A stretch of 33,612 nucleotides of DNA from Flavobacterium anhuiense. GTDB taxonomy: Bacteria > Bacteroidota > Bacteroidia > Flavobacteriales > Flavobacteriaceae. The stretch is from positions 1 to 33,612 of the forward strand of contig NZ_JUIV01000031.1 of the NCBI RefSeq assembly GCF_004151235.1. The letters are read 5' to 3'. The position numbers and the translations under genes are program-made. Positions 22,294 through 31,418 of the stretch are shown in pieces; position 1 is the stretch's first letter, and the number at the start of each line of letters is the position of its first letter. The notes under the pieces are model-generated. The model was not told where the DNA came from, did no database searches, and saw only the letters and a list, made by a program, of their open reading frames with translations.

Positions 22294-23175
22294 TTATTTA
22301 ATGCTGTTTTTTACAAACTCATTAAGCCTTGCCGCTAGAGAATCATCAACAGAAACCAAAGGAAGACGAACAGTATTTTCAGCAATTCCAAGCGCTTGGA
22401 AGATTTGTTTGATTCCGGCTGGATTTCCCTGCTCAAAAATCATATCGATACTGTCTGATAAAAAGTAATGTATTTTGAAAGCATCTGCTGCTTTTTTATT
22501 CAATCCTAAACGAATCATTTCTGAAAATTCTTTAGGAAAACCTTGTCCAATTACAGAAATAACTCCTGCTCCACCCGCTAAAACGATTGGAAGCGCCAGC
22601 ATATCATCTCCAGAAATCACTAAGAAATCTTTTGGAGCATTTTTAATAATCTGCATTGCTTGAGCCATATCTCCAGCAGCTTCTTTAATCGCTACAACAT
22701 TTTTAAAATCGTTAGCCAAACGCACCACTGTTGAAGGAAGCATGTTGCTTGCTGTTCTTCCAGGAACGTTATATAGAATTACAGGAACTGGAGAAGCCTC
22801 AGCAATTGCTTTAAAGTGCTGATAAATTCCTTCCTGAGTAGGTTTATTATAATATGGAGAAACAGATAATATCGCTTCAAAAGCAGAAAAATCTCTTGTT
22901 TTTAACTCTTCTACAATCTGCATAGTATTATTACCTCCAACTCCTAGAACTAGAGGCAGTCTTCCCTTATTCACATCGATTACAGTCTTTATAACCAATT
23001 CTTTCTCTTCTGCTGTAAGGGTTGCATTTTCTGCCGTTGTTCCCATCACAACAAGATACTCCACTCCTCCATCTATAGAGAAGTTTACAATTCGCTGTAA
23101 AGCTTCAATGTCAACTGAAAAATCTTTTTTAAATGGCGTTACAAGTGCAACTCCAGTTCCTATCAATGATTGCAT
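22294..23175 (-). CDS. dapA: 4-hydroxy-tetrahydrodipicolinate synthase
   Basis: Condenses pyruvate with aspartate semialdehyde, the first committed step to lysine and diaminopimelate for peptidoglycan. The 293-residue TIM barrel has the Schiff-base Lys164 in VAIKEAAGD, Tyr135 in YNVPGRT (135-141), the SPYYNKPTQEG block (106-116) and the hydroxyl pair in GTTAENATL (45-53), where the E. coli enzyme has GTTGESATL. It begins 15 bases after the DUF6913 gene and is probably transcribed with it. The downstream gap contains the promoter of bamD. Confidence 0.95.
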   Translation of the reverse strand: MQSLIGTGVALVTPFKKDFSVDIEALQRIVNFSIDGGVEYLVVMGTTAENATLTAEEKELVIKTVIDVNKGRLPLVLGVGGNNTMQIVEELKTRDFSAFEAILSVSPYYNKPTQEGIYQHFKAIAEASPVPVILYNVPGRTASNMLPSTVVRLANDFKNVVAIKEAAGDMAQAMQIIKNAPKDFLVISGDDMLALPIVLAGGAGVISVIGQGFPKEFSEMIRLGLNKKAADAFKIHYFLSDSIDMIFEQGNPAGIKQIFQALGIAENTVRLPLVSVDDSLAARLNEFVKNSIK

Positions 23176-23190
23176 ATTAATAATTATAAT

Positions 23191-23703
23191 TTATTTTATA
23201 TTTTTTAAATACCTAAACAATTCTGAAACGAACAGTTTATAGTTTCCTAATCCCGTATTAATCATCAAACGATTCAGATTTTGATCTACAGCAGAAAATC
23301 CTACTTTAAATTTAGCTTTTGATTTGCTGGTTGCCAACATCAAAAAAACATTTTCAACGTCATAATAACTCAGCAAAAGATCAAATTTTGAATTTATAAA
23401 TTCATTCAAAAAACCTTCTGTAATTTCACCGTTCCAATTGATGTGTTTTTTACCAAAAGTTGGACGAGAATAGGTCTCTTTTTCCTTAAATTTTTCCCTG
23501 TAAGCGAGAACTTTTATATTTTCTAAAGCGATTCCGTGGAGCGTTAACTCCTTTATTAATGCTTCTGAAGATTCAAAAGTACTCTCATCTATCAATAAAC
23601 CAATTGTTTGAACGTTTTTAGTAAATACTTCGCTTTTTTCATTATTTAAATTAACATTTAATGATTTTTTTACAAAAAACTCCTTTATATAATTCAAAAA
23701 CAT
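23191..23703 (-). CDS. DUF6913-type conserved flavobacterial protein of unknown function
   Basis: A 170-residue protein with no signal peptide or membrane helix. I recognise it as the conserved hypothetical usually found beside dapA in Flavobacteriaceae (DUF6913, from memory). Visible features are a basic N-terminal segment, a likely alpha/beta core beginning TIGLLIDESTFESSEALIK (33-51), the block FGKKHINWNGEI (83-94) and a FDLLLSYYDVEN strand-turn (106-117) that ends before a hydrophobic segment. The function is unknown. It shares a transcript with dapA and is divergent, across only 47 bases, from the nucleotidase-domain lipoprotein gene. Confidence 0.75.
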   Translation of the reverse strand: MFLNYIKEFFVKKSLNVNLNNEKSEVFTKNVQTIGLLIDESTFESSEALIKELTLHGIALENIKVLAYREKFKEKETYSRPTFGKKHINWNGEITEGFLNEFINSKFDLLLSYYDVENVFLMLATSKSKAKFKVGFSAVDQNLNRLMINTGLGNYKLFVSELFRYLKNIK

Positions 23704-23721
23704 AGTACTTTTACCAGATTA

Positions 23722-23750
23722 CAAAATTAATTATTTAAGTTGCATTTAAA
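23722..23750 (-). promoter_or_regulatory. Promoter of the DUF6913-dapA unit
   Basis: On the minus strand TTTA (23747-23750) is followed after 17 nt by TAATTTTG (23722-23729), a full match to TAnnTTTG. The leader would be about 13 nt. The -33 box touches the start of the divergent gene at 23751. Confidence 0.5.
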
Positions 23751-24530
23751 ATGGTAAAACTAAAAAAGTATAACGGATTTTTAAAACTTTTTGTTATATT
23801 CTTAACACTTTTTTCAATCTCTTCTTGTAGTACAAAAAACTACAATCTAACTAAAATTGAGGGAAAACAAGTTCCAGTTACTGAAAAAGCTGGAGAAACT
23901 TCTGAAATTGAAAACTTCATTAAACCTTATCGTGATCATATTAATCAGGATTTGGATAACGTATTGGCTTATTGCCCAGAAACTCTTGACAAAAGCACAG
24001 GAAAATGGCAAACTGGCATTGGAAGCTTAATGGCAGATGTTTGTGTGCAAAGAGGTAATATTGTTTTTAACGCTCGTGAAAAGAAAGATATTGATGTATG
24101 CCTTTTAAATCATGGCGGTATTCGCGCTATTCTTCCCAAAGGGAATGTTACAACTAGAACGGCTTTTGAAATTATGCCTTTTGAAAATAGTTTGGTTGTG
24201 ATGGCCTTAAAAGGAGATCAGATCTTAGAAATTGCTGCCTATATTATTAAGGAGAAAAAACCTCAGCCTTTGTCTGGAATGACTTTTACTATTACAAAAG
24301 ATAACAAGGCAAAAGACATAATGGTTCAAGGCAAACCGCTTGATCTAAACAAAACGTATTATGTTGCTACAAATGACTATTTGGCAAATGGCGGAGACAG
24401 TATGACTTTCTTTGCAAAAAGCACTCAAAAGTTTGACTTAAACTACAAACTTAGAGATGTTTTGATTGATTATTTTAAAGAAGTAGACACCGTAGTTGCT
24501 CCAAAAAATATCAGAATAACAGAAGAATAA
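23751..24530 (+). CDS. Lipoprotein with a 5'-nucleotidase C-terminal (substrate-binding) domain
   Basis: A 259-residue protein with a lipoprotein signal (hydrophobic 11-24, lipidated Cys26 in SISSC). The body matches only the C-terminal domain of UshA/5'-nucleotidase: TGIGSLMADV (88-97), NHGGIRA (119-125) with the nucleotide-contacting Arg, and NDYLANGGDSMTFF (208-221). No metallophosphatase motifs are present, so it cannot hydrolyse nucleotides alone. The missing catalytic domain is encoded by the next plus-strand gene at 24663, after a 132-bp gap that contains a dispersed repeat. The two may form a heterodimeric nucleotidase at the cell envelope (inference). Confidence 0.88.
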   Translation: MVKLKKYNGFLKLFVIFLTLFSISSCSTKNYNLTKIEGKQVPVTEKAGETSEIENFIKPYRDHINQDLDNVLAYCPETLDKSTGKWQTGIGSLMADVCVQRGNIVFNAREKKDIDVCLLNHGGIRAILPKGNVTTRTAFEIMPFENSLVVMALKGDQILEIAAYIIKEKKPQPLSGMTFTITKDNKAKDIMVQGKPLDLNKTYYVATNDYLANGGDSMTFFAKSTQKFDLNYKLRDVLIDYFKEVDTVVAPKNIRITEE

Positions 24531-24537
24531 AAGAGTT

Positions 24538-24617
24538 TGCCGCGAATTACACAAATTTGCACAAATTTTTAAATGATTGAAAAACCAATTCGTGTTAATT
24601 CGTGAAATTGGTGGCTA
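24538..24617. repeat. Imperfect inverted-repeat element (GCCACGAATT family)
   Basis: The left arm GCCGCGAATTACACAAATTT (24539-24558) and on, and the right arm ending AATTCGTGAAATTGGTGGCT (to 24615), are imperfect reverse complements over about 30 bases. The arms resemble the stem at 1990-2029. It separates the two nucleotidase-domain genes. Confidence 0.65.
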
Positions 24618-24662
24618 AAAAAAATAAAACGACATAGCGCCTCTGGCAAAAAAATATATAAA

Positions 24663-25574
24663 ATGAAAAGAAGAGAGTTTATCGAAAAAACAGCAGCAAG
24701 TACTGCCCTACTAAGTTTAGGATTGTCTTTGAGCAGTTTTGAAAGTAACGATATTAAGCATCTAACAATTCTACATACGAATGATGTGCACAGCCACATT
24801 GACCCATTTCCTGCTGATGATCCGCGTAATCCTAATAAAGGCGGTGTTTCTCGTCGTGCAGCTTTGATTGAAACTATCCGTAGAGAAAATCCTAATGTTC
24901 TTTTGCTAGATGCTGGAGATATTTTTCAAGGAACACCATACTTTAATTATTATGGGGGCGAATTGGAATTTAAACTCATGAGCATGATGAAATACGATGC
25001 TTCAACAATTGGAAACCACGATTTTGATAATGGTCTTGACGGTTTATACGCACAGCTTCCGCATGCAAGTTTCGATTTTATCAATTCTAATTATGATTTC
25101 AAAAACACGGTTATGGATGGGCATGTTAAACCATACAAAATCTTTAACAAAAACGGAATTAAAGTTGGTGTTTTTGGTGTTGGAATTGAACTTCAAGGTT
25201 TAGTAGACAAAAAATTATACTTAGAAACGGTTTATAATAATCCTGTTGAAGTTGCTCAGGATATGACAAAACTTTTAAAACAAGAACAAAAATGCGATTT
25301 AGTAATTTGTCTTTCACACTTAGGCTACAAATACAAAGATGAGCCAACTAAAATAAGCGATTTGACATTTGCTGCACAAACTCAGGATATAGATCTTATT
25401 ATTGGAGGCCACACACATACTTTCTTGGATAAACCTACAATAGTAAAGAACAAGGCTGGGAAAGATGTGCTGGTAAATCAAGTGGGATGCTACGGAATTA
25501 ATTTAGGCCGTATCGATTTCTATTTTAACAAAGACAAAGCACATACAAACCAAAGCGCTACTATTGTGGTATAG
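24663..25574 (+). CDS. Tat-exported 5'-nucleotidase metallophosphatase domain
   Basis: A 303-residue calcineurin-like phosphoesterase. The N-terminus MKRREFIEKTAASTALLSL is a twin-arginine signal with the RR at 3-4, so the folded protein goes through Tat. Metal-binding motifs are in order: HTNDVHSH (38-45), DAGDIFQG (80-87), GNHDFDNG (117-124), CLSHLGY (216-222) and GGHTHTFLD (244-252). The protein ends where the UshA C-terminal domain would begin; that domain is in the preceding gene. Its stop codon overlaps by 14 bases the 3' end of the convergent YhhN-like gene. Confidence 0.9.
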   Translation: MKRREFIEKTAASTALLSLGLSLSSFESNDIKHLTILHTNDVHSHIDPFPADDPRNPNKGGVSRRAALIETIRRENPNVLLLDAGDIFQGTPYFNYYGGELEFKLMSMMKYDASTIGNHDFDNGLDGLYAQLPHASFDFINSNYDFKNTVMDGHVKPYKIFNKNGIKVGVFGVGIELQGLVDKKLYLETVYNNPVEVAQDMTKLLKQEQKCDLVICLSHLGYKYKDEPTKISDLTFAAQTQDIDLIIGGHTHTFLDKPTIVKNKAGKDVLVNQVGCYGINLGRIDFYFNKDKAHTNQSATIVV

Positions 25575-26253
25575 TCTTTCTTTGAATTCTAGCTTTTTCT
25601 AAAAAGTATTCTACCATAAAGAAATAAGCTAGGATTTGAGTTGTATCTCGTATTAGGACTAGAACAACCGAATACGAGAAATACTCATTAAAAATATAAA
25701 AGATATCAGAGAAGATGTAGCTTATTGCCATGAGCGACATTAGTAAAGCTATATGTGTACCTTTTGTGATGTAACTTACAAAACAGAAATAGCTTAATAT
25801 ACTGAGAACGATTCCGTATACAGTGTAAATCCAAATAAATTTTCTCATACTGTCAAGCTGCAGACTCAAAACAGAAATCAATAAATACACTATAAAAACA
25901 ACTACAATAGAAATTGGCAAAATATCTCGTTTAGTTAGTTTTATCCGTTCATGTTCTCTAATAAATAAGGTAACAATTAAGCTATAGACCACCAGAAAGC
26001 AAAGCACTCCTCCTAATTCGGAACTTTCTACATCCATCAAATCATAAACTTGTCCAACAAAACAAAAGAGAAAAATGACACCTTCTGTTTTTTTTATTTC
26101 GAACTCACTGCTAATTAAATAATAAATAAAAATAGCAGGAAGAACAATCGCTTTTGAGTATGTCGCAAAAACTTCTTGCTGAGTCCAATCAAAAATAATT
26201 GTACACAACAAGGCAAAAAAGAACAAAATTAATGACGGTTTATTAAGCTTCAT
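25561..26253 (-). CDS. Multi-pass membrane protein, YhhN/TMEM86 (lysoplasmalogenase)-like
   Basis: A 230-residue integral membrane protein with seven or eight hydrophobic helices from about 7 to 220. The segment YSKAIVLPAIFIYYLISS (32-49) matches the KPLLMPLLLLYLL motif of the YhhN family, and GVIFLFCFVGQVYDLMD (58-74) matches the next conserved helix, in which the usual GD is changed to GQ with a following Asp. Activity as a lysoplasmalogenase is therefore uncertain. Its start overlaps the end of ligA by 11 bases, which points to translational coupling. Confidence 0.6.
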   Translation of the reverse strand: MKLNKPSLILFFFALLCTIIFDWTQQEVFATYSKAIVLPAIFIYYLISSEFEIKKTEGVIFLFCFVGQVYDLMDVESSELGGVLCFLVVYSLIVTLFIREHERIKLTKRDILPISIVVVFIVYLLISVLSLQLDSMRKFIWIYTVYGIVLSILSYFCFVSYITKGTHIALLMSLMAISYIFSDIFYIFNEYFSYSVVLVLIRDTTQILAYFFMVEYFLEKARIQRKTIPQ

Positions 26254-28246
26254 TCAGTTTGTTTATAAAATCTTCTTCTGATAATATAGGGATGTTTAGC
26301 TTTGTTGCTTTTTCCAGTTTTGCTGGTCCCATATTATCTCCTGCCACTACAAAATCTGTTTTTGCAGAAATTGAGCTTCCTACTTTTCCTCCGTTATCTT
26401 CGATGGCTTTCTTTAGTTCGTCTCTAGAAAATTGACTAAAAACGCCAGAAACCACAAAAGTTTTTCCAACAAATTTATCAGTAGCATTTGGGTTTATTTT
26501 TTCTTCAATTTCAAATTGAATTCCATAACTTTTTAATCGTTCAATAATTTTTTGGTTTTCTTCATTTTCGAAGAATTCAATCACACTTTTGGCAATTCTT
26601 TCTCCAATTTCATCAACCAGAACTAAATCCATTAATGAAGCTTGGGCTAAAGCATCGATATTCTTATAATGTTTGGCTAATTTTTTAGCTACAGTTTCTC
26701 CCACAAAACGGATTCCAAGCGCAAACAATACGCTCTCAAACGGAATTTCTTTTGATTTCTGAACTCCATTTACCAAATTTTCTGCAGATTTCTGAGCCAT
26801 TCTTTCCAAATGCAGGATATCTTCGACTCTCAACTCGTACAAATCAGCATAATTATGCACTAAACCATTCTTAAATAACAAAGCAACTGTTTCGCCTCCA
26901 AGGCCTTCAATATCCATTGCTTTTCTTGAAATATAATGCTGGATTCTTCCAATAATCTGCGGAGGACATCCATAAAAATTAGGACAATAATGATTGGCTT
27001 CACCTACATTTCGAACCAATTCGGTGTGGCATTCTGGACAATAAGCAATATAATGGGTTGGTTCTGAATTTTCAGGACGTTTTTCTAAATCTACTGCAAT
27101 GATTTTTGGAATGATTTCTCCCCCTTTTTCAACAAAAACAGTATCGTTTATTCTGATGTCTAATTTTTCTATCTGATCAGCATTATGAAGAGAAGCTCTT
27201 TTCACAATGGTACCTGCAAGCTGTACAGGCTCCAAATTCGCCACTGGTGTTATAGCTCCCGTTCTTCCGACTTGATACGAAATTGATTTTAATACAGTTG
27301 AAACTTGTTCTGATTTGAATTTGTAAGCAATTGCCCAACGTGGTGATTTTGCTGTATAACCTAATTCTTCCTGATGCTGAATACTATTGACCTTTATCAC
27401 AACTCCATCTGTTTCATAAGGTAAATTATGGCGGTGAGTATCCCAATGATCAATAAAGTCAAAAACCTCATCCATACTGTTGACTAGTTTTGCTTCCATA
27501 GGCACTTTAAAACCCCAGCTTCTAGCCAGTTCCAATCCTTCATATTGAGTCTTGAATGGCAAATTATTCCCTGTTACAAAATAAAGAAGACACTCCAGCG
27601 GACGTTTGGCAACCTCAGCGCTGTCTTGCAATTTCAAACTTCCTGAAGCTGTGTTTCTTGGATTTGAATAAGGTGTTTCACCAATCTCTATTAATTCCTG
27701 ATTCATCTTTTCAAAACCAGCAAATGGAAGAATTATTTCGCCTCGAATATCAAATTTATCTGGATAATTTCCTTTTAAATGCAAAGGAACTGATTTGATT
27801 GTTTTAATATTAGTTGTTACCTCATCACCTTGAAAACCATCTCCACGCGTTAAGGCCTGAACTAATTTCCCGTTTTCATAAGTAATGCTTATTGAAGCTC
27901 CATCATATTTTAATTCGCAAGTATATTGCAAACTAACATTTCCTAAAACTTTCTGAATACGGTTTTCCCAATCCAAAAGGTCTTCTTTAGAATAAGAATT
28001 ATCCAAAGAATACATTCTATACTGATGCGCAACTGTTTTGAAATTTTTGGTAACAGCTCCACCAACTCTTTGTGTTGGTGAGTTTTCGTCAAAAAACTCT
28101 GGATGTTTATCTTCTAAATCCTGAAGTTCTTTTAGTTTAATATCAAAATCATAATCTGAAATTGTAGCATTGTCTAACACATAGTAATTATAGTTGTGTT
28201 GATTAAGTTCATTTCGTAATGCTTGAATGGTCTCTTGAATGCTCAT
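26243..28246 (-). CDS. ligA: NAD-dependent DNA ligase
   Basis: Seals nicks in DNA during replication and repair, using NAD. The 667 residues have the full domain order: the Ia domain with YY (21-22), the adenylation domain with catalytic Lys113 in ELKYDGA (111-117), the OB fold, the four-cysteine zinc finger (Cys403, 406, 421, 427), helix-hairpin-helix motifs (about 430-580) and a C-terminal BRCT domain (about 590-667, FVVSGVFS...). The length is normal. A candidate promoter with a full -7 match precedes it at 28291-28298. The YhhN-like gene overlaps its end by 11 bases. Confidence 0.97.
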   Translation of the reverse strand: MSIQETIQALRNELNQHNYNYYVLDNATISDYDFDIKLKELQDLEDKHPEFFDENSPTQRVGGAVTKNFKTVAHQYRMYSLDNSYSKEDLLDWENRIQKVLGNVSLQYTCELKYDGASISITYENGKLVQALTRGDGFQGDEVTTNIKTIKSVPLHLKGNYPDKFDIRGEIILPFAGFEKMNQELIEIGETPYSNPRNTASGSLKLQDSAEVAKRPLECLLYFVTGNNLPFKTQYEGLELARSWGFKVPMEAKLVNSMDEVFDFIDHWDTHRHNLPYETDGVVIKVNSIQHQEELGYTAKSPRWAIAYKFKSEQVSTVLKSISYQVGRTGAITPVANLEPVQLAGTIVKRASLHNADQIEKLDIRINDTVFVEKGGEIIPKIIAVDLEKRPENSEPTHYIAYCPECHTELVRNVGEANHYCPNFYGCPPQIIGRIQHYISRKAMDIEGLGGETVALLFKNGLVHNYADLYELRVEDILHLERMAQKSAENLVNGVQKSKEIPFESVLFALGIRFVGETVAKKLAKHYKNIDALAQASLMDLVLVDEIGERIAKSVIEFFENEENQKIIERLKSYGIQFEIEEKINPNATDKFVGKTFVVSGVFSQFSRDELKKAIEDNGGKVGSSISAKTDFVVAGDNMGPAKLEKATKLNIPILSEEDFINKLNEA

Positions 28247-28290
28247 AAATTGTAAAATATTGCAGATTATTGTAATGAAAAACTGAATAT

Positions 28291-28318
28291 CAAAATTAGA
28301 ATTTATTTTTGTTACAAT
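28291..28318 (-). promoter_or_regulatory. Promoter for ligA
   Basis: On the minus strand TAATTTTG (28291-28298) fully matches TAnnTTTG, with ATTG (28315-28318) 16 bases upstream as a weak -33 box. The leader would be about 38 nt. Confidence 0.5.
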
Positions 28319-28346
28319 GCAGAAAAAATAAAAGTTTTAGAAATCA

Positions 28347-28380
28347 AAAATCAGACTGCAAATTCATGCAGCCTGATTTT
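28347..28380 (-). terminator. Terminator of the adhesin-PorP-OmpA operon
   Basis: AAAATCAG plus CTGCA pair with TGCAG plus CTGATTTT (28347-28360 with 28367-28380) around a 6-base loop, with one position that forms a G-U pair only on the minus strand. A run of five T residues follows on that strand. It lies 110 bases after the OmpA gene. The rest of the 243-bp gap holds the ligA promoter and AT-rich sequence. Confidence 0.75.
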
Positions 28381-28489
28381 CTCCTTGTCCATTATTCTTA
28401 AAAAAGAATTAAAAAAAACCAACTTCCAAATGGTTTCGACGTTTTATATTTTTAACTGAAAATCAACATTTTACAGCGCAAATATAAAA

Positions 28490-30427
28490 TTATTTTTGAA
28501 TAATGATAAAGTCTGAACGTCTATTTAACAGATGCTCTTCTTCAGAACATTTTACACCATTTTTACATTTATTAATTAATCGGGTTTCTCCATACCCAAT
28601 GGCACTTTCAATTCTAGAAGCATCTACGCCTTGCGAAAGGATATAATCTCGAGTTGATTTTGCTCTATTGTCTGAAAGTTTCAAATTATAGGAATCTTTT
28701 CCTCGCGAATCGGTATGAGATTCAATTTTGATTCTAATGTTTGGAAATTTTTGCATAATGAACACAACCTTAGTTAATTCTTCTACGGCTTTTGGCGTAA
28801 TGTTGTATTTATCGTAGTCAAAATAAATAGGGTTTACATCTACTTTTTCAACTCCTTGTTTTTTAACCACCAAATCATCATAATTGCTTAATTCAAAATT
28901 CACATCTTTTATTTCGCCACCATTTTGATCTGTTGTTTCTACAGTTTTATCGTCACTGCTGTAATTTGGTTTTGCAGCAATCATTTTGACTACTTTATTA
29001 CAAGGAACTTCGATAGCATATTTTCCATCAAAATTTGTTTTGGTTTCTCCTAAAACTTCGCTAAAAGAATTGTATGCCATGATCGTAACATCTGTTAAAG
29101 GCTTTTTCGTTTTTCGATCTATTGCCATTCCAGAAATACTTTGGTTGCAAACTGGTTTTCCTTTTACGAAAGAATAAATATCATCGTCTCCTTTTCCTCC
29201 TGCTCTATTTGAAGAGAAATAGCCGTAAGCATCTGTTTTGTCAATTATAAAAGAAAAGTCATCTTTATTACTATTAATAGGAGCCCCAAGGTTCTTTGGC
29301 ACTGAAAAAGTTCCGTCAGCTTGAAGTTTGCTTTCGTAAACATCCAAATCTCCCCAGCCGTAGTGTCCATCAGATGAAAAATATAAAACTCCGTTTTGAA
29401 AGAAAGGGAACACTTCATTACCTATCGTATTAATATTTGGTCCTAGATTTTGAGGTGAACTCATTGTTCCATCAGCCGCTATTTTTACCATGTACAAATC
29501 GGTTTCTCCTTGTCCACCTGGCATGTCTGAAGCAAAGAAAAGCAATTTTCCATCTTCACTTAGTGAAGGGTGTCCAACAGAGTAATCATCGCTGTCAAAA
29601 AACACTTTTTCTGGATTTTCCAGTTTATTATTAACAATAGATCCTTTTACAATTTGGAAATTATTTACTCTTGCTTCATCAACAACCAATTTGTTTTTCT
29701 TTACAATATTCGTCGAATAATAAATCGTTTTTCCCTGATTGTCAAAACTTGCCGTTGCTTCGTGATATTTGGTCATTACATTTGGAAGAAAAACCGTTTC
29801 ATTGAATAAATTTCCATCTGCTGGATTTCTTTCTGCGATATACAGGTTAAGAAAAGGCTGATTGTTCCAAGTATACAATTTTTCACTAAACTTTGTAGTA
29901 TCACGAGCCGAAGTAAATACGACATTGTCTTTAAAAAATGTAGCTCCAAAATCTGACTTACTGGTATTGATATCTAAATTTTTAATGGTATAAAGAGGTT
30001 TTGCCTTTGCTACGCTATCCATATATTTCTTTTGGGCAACGTATCGGTTAATCTCTGCTTTATCACCTTTTTTATCTAAATACTCTTTTGTGATTTTATC
30101 TGCTTCATCATAATCCATAACTGCTTTCATAGATTGGATGTAACGCAAATAGTAAATATCAGTCAGATTATTTCCTTGCACTTCATACAACTTTCTGTAC
30201 CATTTAAGTGCATTTCTAGAATCAGAAATAAAATAATAGGAATCTGCTGCATTCTTCAAAGTCTGTGCTGAAGGATCTTTTATGTTTTGCAAACATTCTT
30301 CATAAGCTTTGGAAGCATCCGAATAAGAAAAGCTTCTAAACAAAGCATCGGCTTTCTTTAAGTTAGTTTTTTGAGCGAAACTAAACGTAACGCTCAAAAT
30401 TAAACATAGGATATATAGTTTTCTCAT
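28490..30427 (-). CDS. OmpA-family protein with TPR, PD40 repeats and a carboxypeptidase-regulatory-like domain (PorE-like)
   Basis: A 645-residue exported protein with signal peptide (1-18, FSFAQ). In order it contains TPR-like helices (about 22-130), WD40-like PD40 propeller repeats (about 150-425: SDFGATFFKDNVVFTSAR, GHPSLSEDGKLLFFASD, NEVFPFFQNGVLYFSSDG, DFSFIIDKTDAYGYFSSN), a carboxypeptidase-regulatory-like beta sandwich (about 432-520) and an OmpA peptidoglycan-binding domain (about 540-645; IYFDYDKYNITP, HTDSRG, NRRSDF). This order matches PorE and the OmpA proteins of T9SS gliding loci. It probably anchors the PorP/SprF partner to peptidoglycan (inference). It starts 11 bases after the PorP stop and is followed by a terminator. 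Confidence 0.9.
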   Translation of the reverse strand: MRKLYILCLILSVTFSFAQKTNLKKADALFRSFSYSDASKAYEECLQNIKDPSAQTLKNAADSYYFISDSRNALKWYRKLYEVQGNNLTDIYYLRYIQSMKAVMDYDEADKITKEYLDKKGDKAEINRYVAQKKYMDSVAKAKPLYTIKNLDINTSKSDFGATFFKDNVVFTSARDTTKFSEKLYTWNNQPFLNLYIAERNPADGNLFNETVFLPNVMTKYHEATASFDNQGKTIYYSTNIVKKNKLVVDEARVNNFQIVKGSIVNNKLENPEKVFFDSDDYSVGHPSLSEDGKLLFFASDMPGGQGETDLYMVKIAADGTMSSPQNLGPNINTIGNEVFPFFQNGVLYFSSDGHYGWGDLDVYESKLQADGTFSVPKNLGAPINSNKDDFSFIIDKTDAYGYFSSNRAGGKGDDDIYSFVKGKPVCNQSISGMAIDRKTKKPLTDVTIMAYNSFSEVLGETKTNFDGKYAIEVPCNKVVKMIAAKPNYSSDDKTVETTDQNGGEIKDVNFELSNYDDLVVKKQGVEKVDVNPIYFDYDKYNITPKAVEELTKVVFIMQKFPNIRIKIESHTDSRGKDSYNLKLSDNRAKSTRDYILSQGVDASRIESAIGYGETRLINKCKNGVKCSEEEHLLNRRSDFIIIQK

Positions 30428-30438
30428 AAGTTTTGTTT

Positions 30439-31371
30439 TTAGAAGAATCGAGGAGATTTAATTTTACTTTGTTTTTGCACAAATTGATAACGCAAGATGA
30501 ATTCGTGAGAACCATCATTGTATTTGTTCAATTGACTTACAGTGTAATCAAAAGCATATCCAAGAAAGAAACTTGGTGAAATTTGAAAACCTGCCAGTAT
30601 ACTTACCGAATCATCTGTTCGATAAGCTCCTCCTATAACAAACTTTTCCTGAATCATGAAATTTGCCGATATATCTGCTGTAAGTGGAGCACCACTCACT
30701 GCTTTTACTAAAAATGCTGGTTTAAATTTCAAATTTGGATTCAAATCAAAAACATAACCTCCCATTAAATAGTAATGCATACGATCATAATTAATAGACT
30801 CTTGAACATCGTCATAGTAATCATTCTGAATAAAACTCGGAATAGAAAATCCTACATACCATTTTTCTGTATAATAGTAAACTCCTGCTCCAACTGCTAG
30901 TTTCATCTGATTGTTAATATTCTGATTTAACAAAACATCATCATCATCGTAGTATCTTCCTTTAGACCAATCGATGTTTAACATCCTAGTACCAGCTTTT
31001 ACACCAAAAGCCAATCTTTGTTCATAGCCAAGAGGTATTGAATAAGAGAAATTTCCATCCAAATACAGTTCATTTGAAGGTCCGATTTTATCATTTACAA
31101 CGCTTAAACCTACTCCTAGTTTTTCATTTCTAAGTGGAGAATGAATGGAGAAAGATTGTGTTTCTGGAGCGCCTGGCATTCCTACCCATTGAGAACGATA
31201 TAAAAGTGCTGCTTCTATGGTTCCGGTAGATCCAGCATACGCTGGATTTACCGCCATAGTGTTATACATATACTGCGTATATTCGGGATCTTGTTGTGCC
31301 GAAGCGCAAACCGTAATAAAAGAACATATTAAAATTAAATATGTTTCTAATGATTTTATATATAGTTTCAT
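30439..31371 (-). CDS. PorP/SprF-family outer membrane protein
   Basis: A 310-residue protein with a signal peptide (about 1-26, ending CASAQQ). The N-terminal block QDPEYTQYMYNTMAVNPAYAGS (split as QDPEYTQYMYN and NPAYAGS) is the hallmark of the PorP/SprF family, and alternating hydrophobic beta strands follow up to the C-terminal LRYQFV. These are outer-membrane beta-barrels that work with T9SS type B cargo such as SprB. It lies 47 bases after the adhesin gene and 11 bases before the OmpA gene, so it is the likely partner of that adhesin. The family member is distinct from the essential porP of the secretion core. Confidence 0.92.
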   Translation of the reverse strand: MKLYIKSLETYLILICSFITVCASAQQDPEYTQYMYNTMAVNPAYAGSTGTIEAALLYRSQWVGMPGAPETQSFSIHSPLRNEKLGVGLSVVNDKIGPSNELYLDGNFSYSIPLGYEQRLAFGVKAGTRMLNIDWSKGRYYDDDDVLLNQNINNQMKLAVGAGVYYYTEKWYVGFSIPSFIQNDYYDDVQESINYDRMHYYLMGGYVFDLNPNLKFKPAFLVKAVSGAPLTADISANFMIQEKFVIGGAYRTDDSVSILAGFQISPSFFLGYAFDYTVSQLNKYNDGSHEFILRYQFVQKQSKIKSPRFF

Positions 31372-31418
31372 AACGATACTTATTTAGTTTAATTAATTAG
31401 ATGATTAATAGAAGTGGG

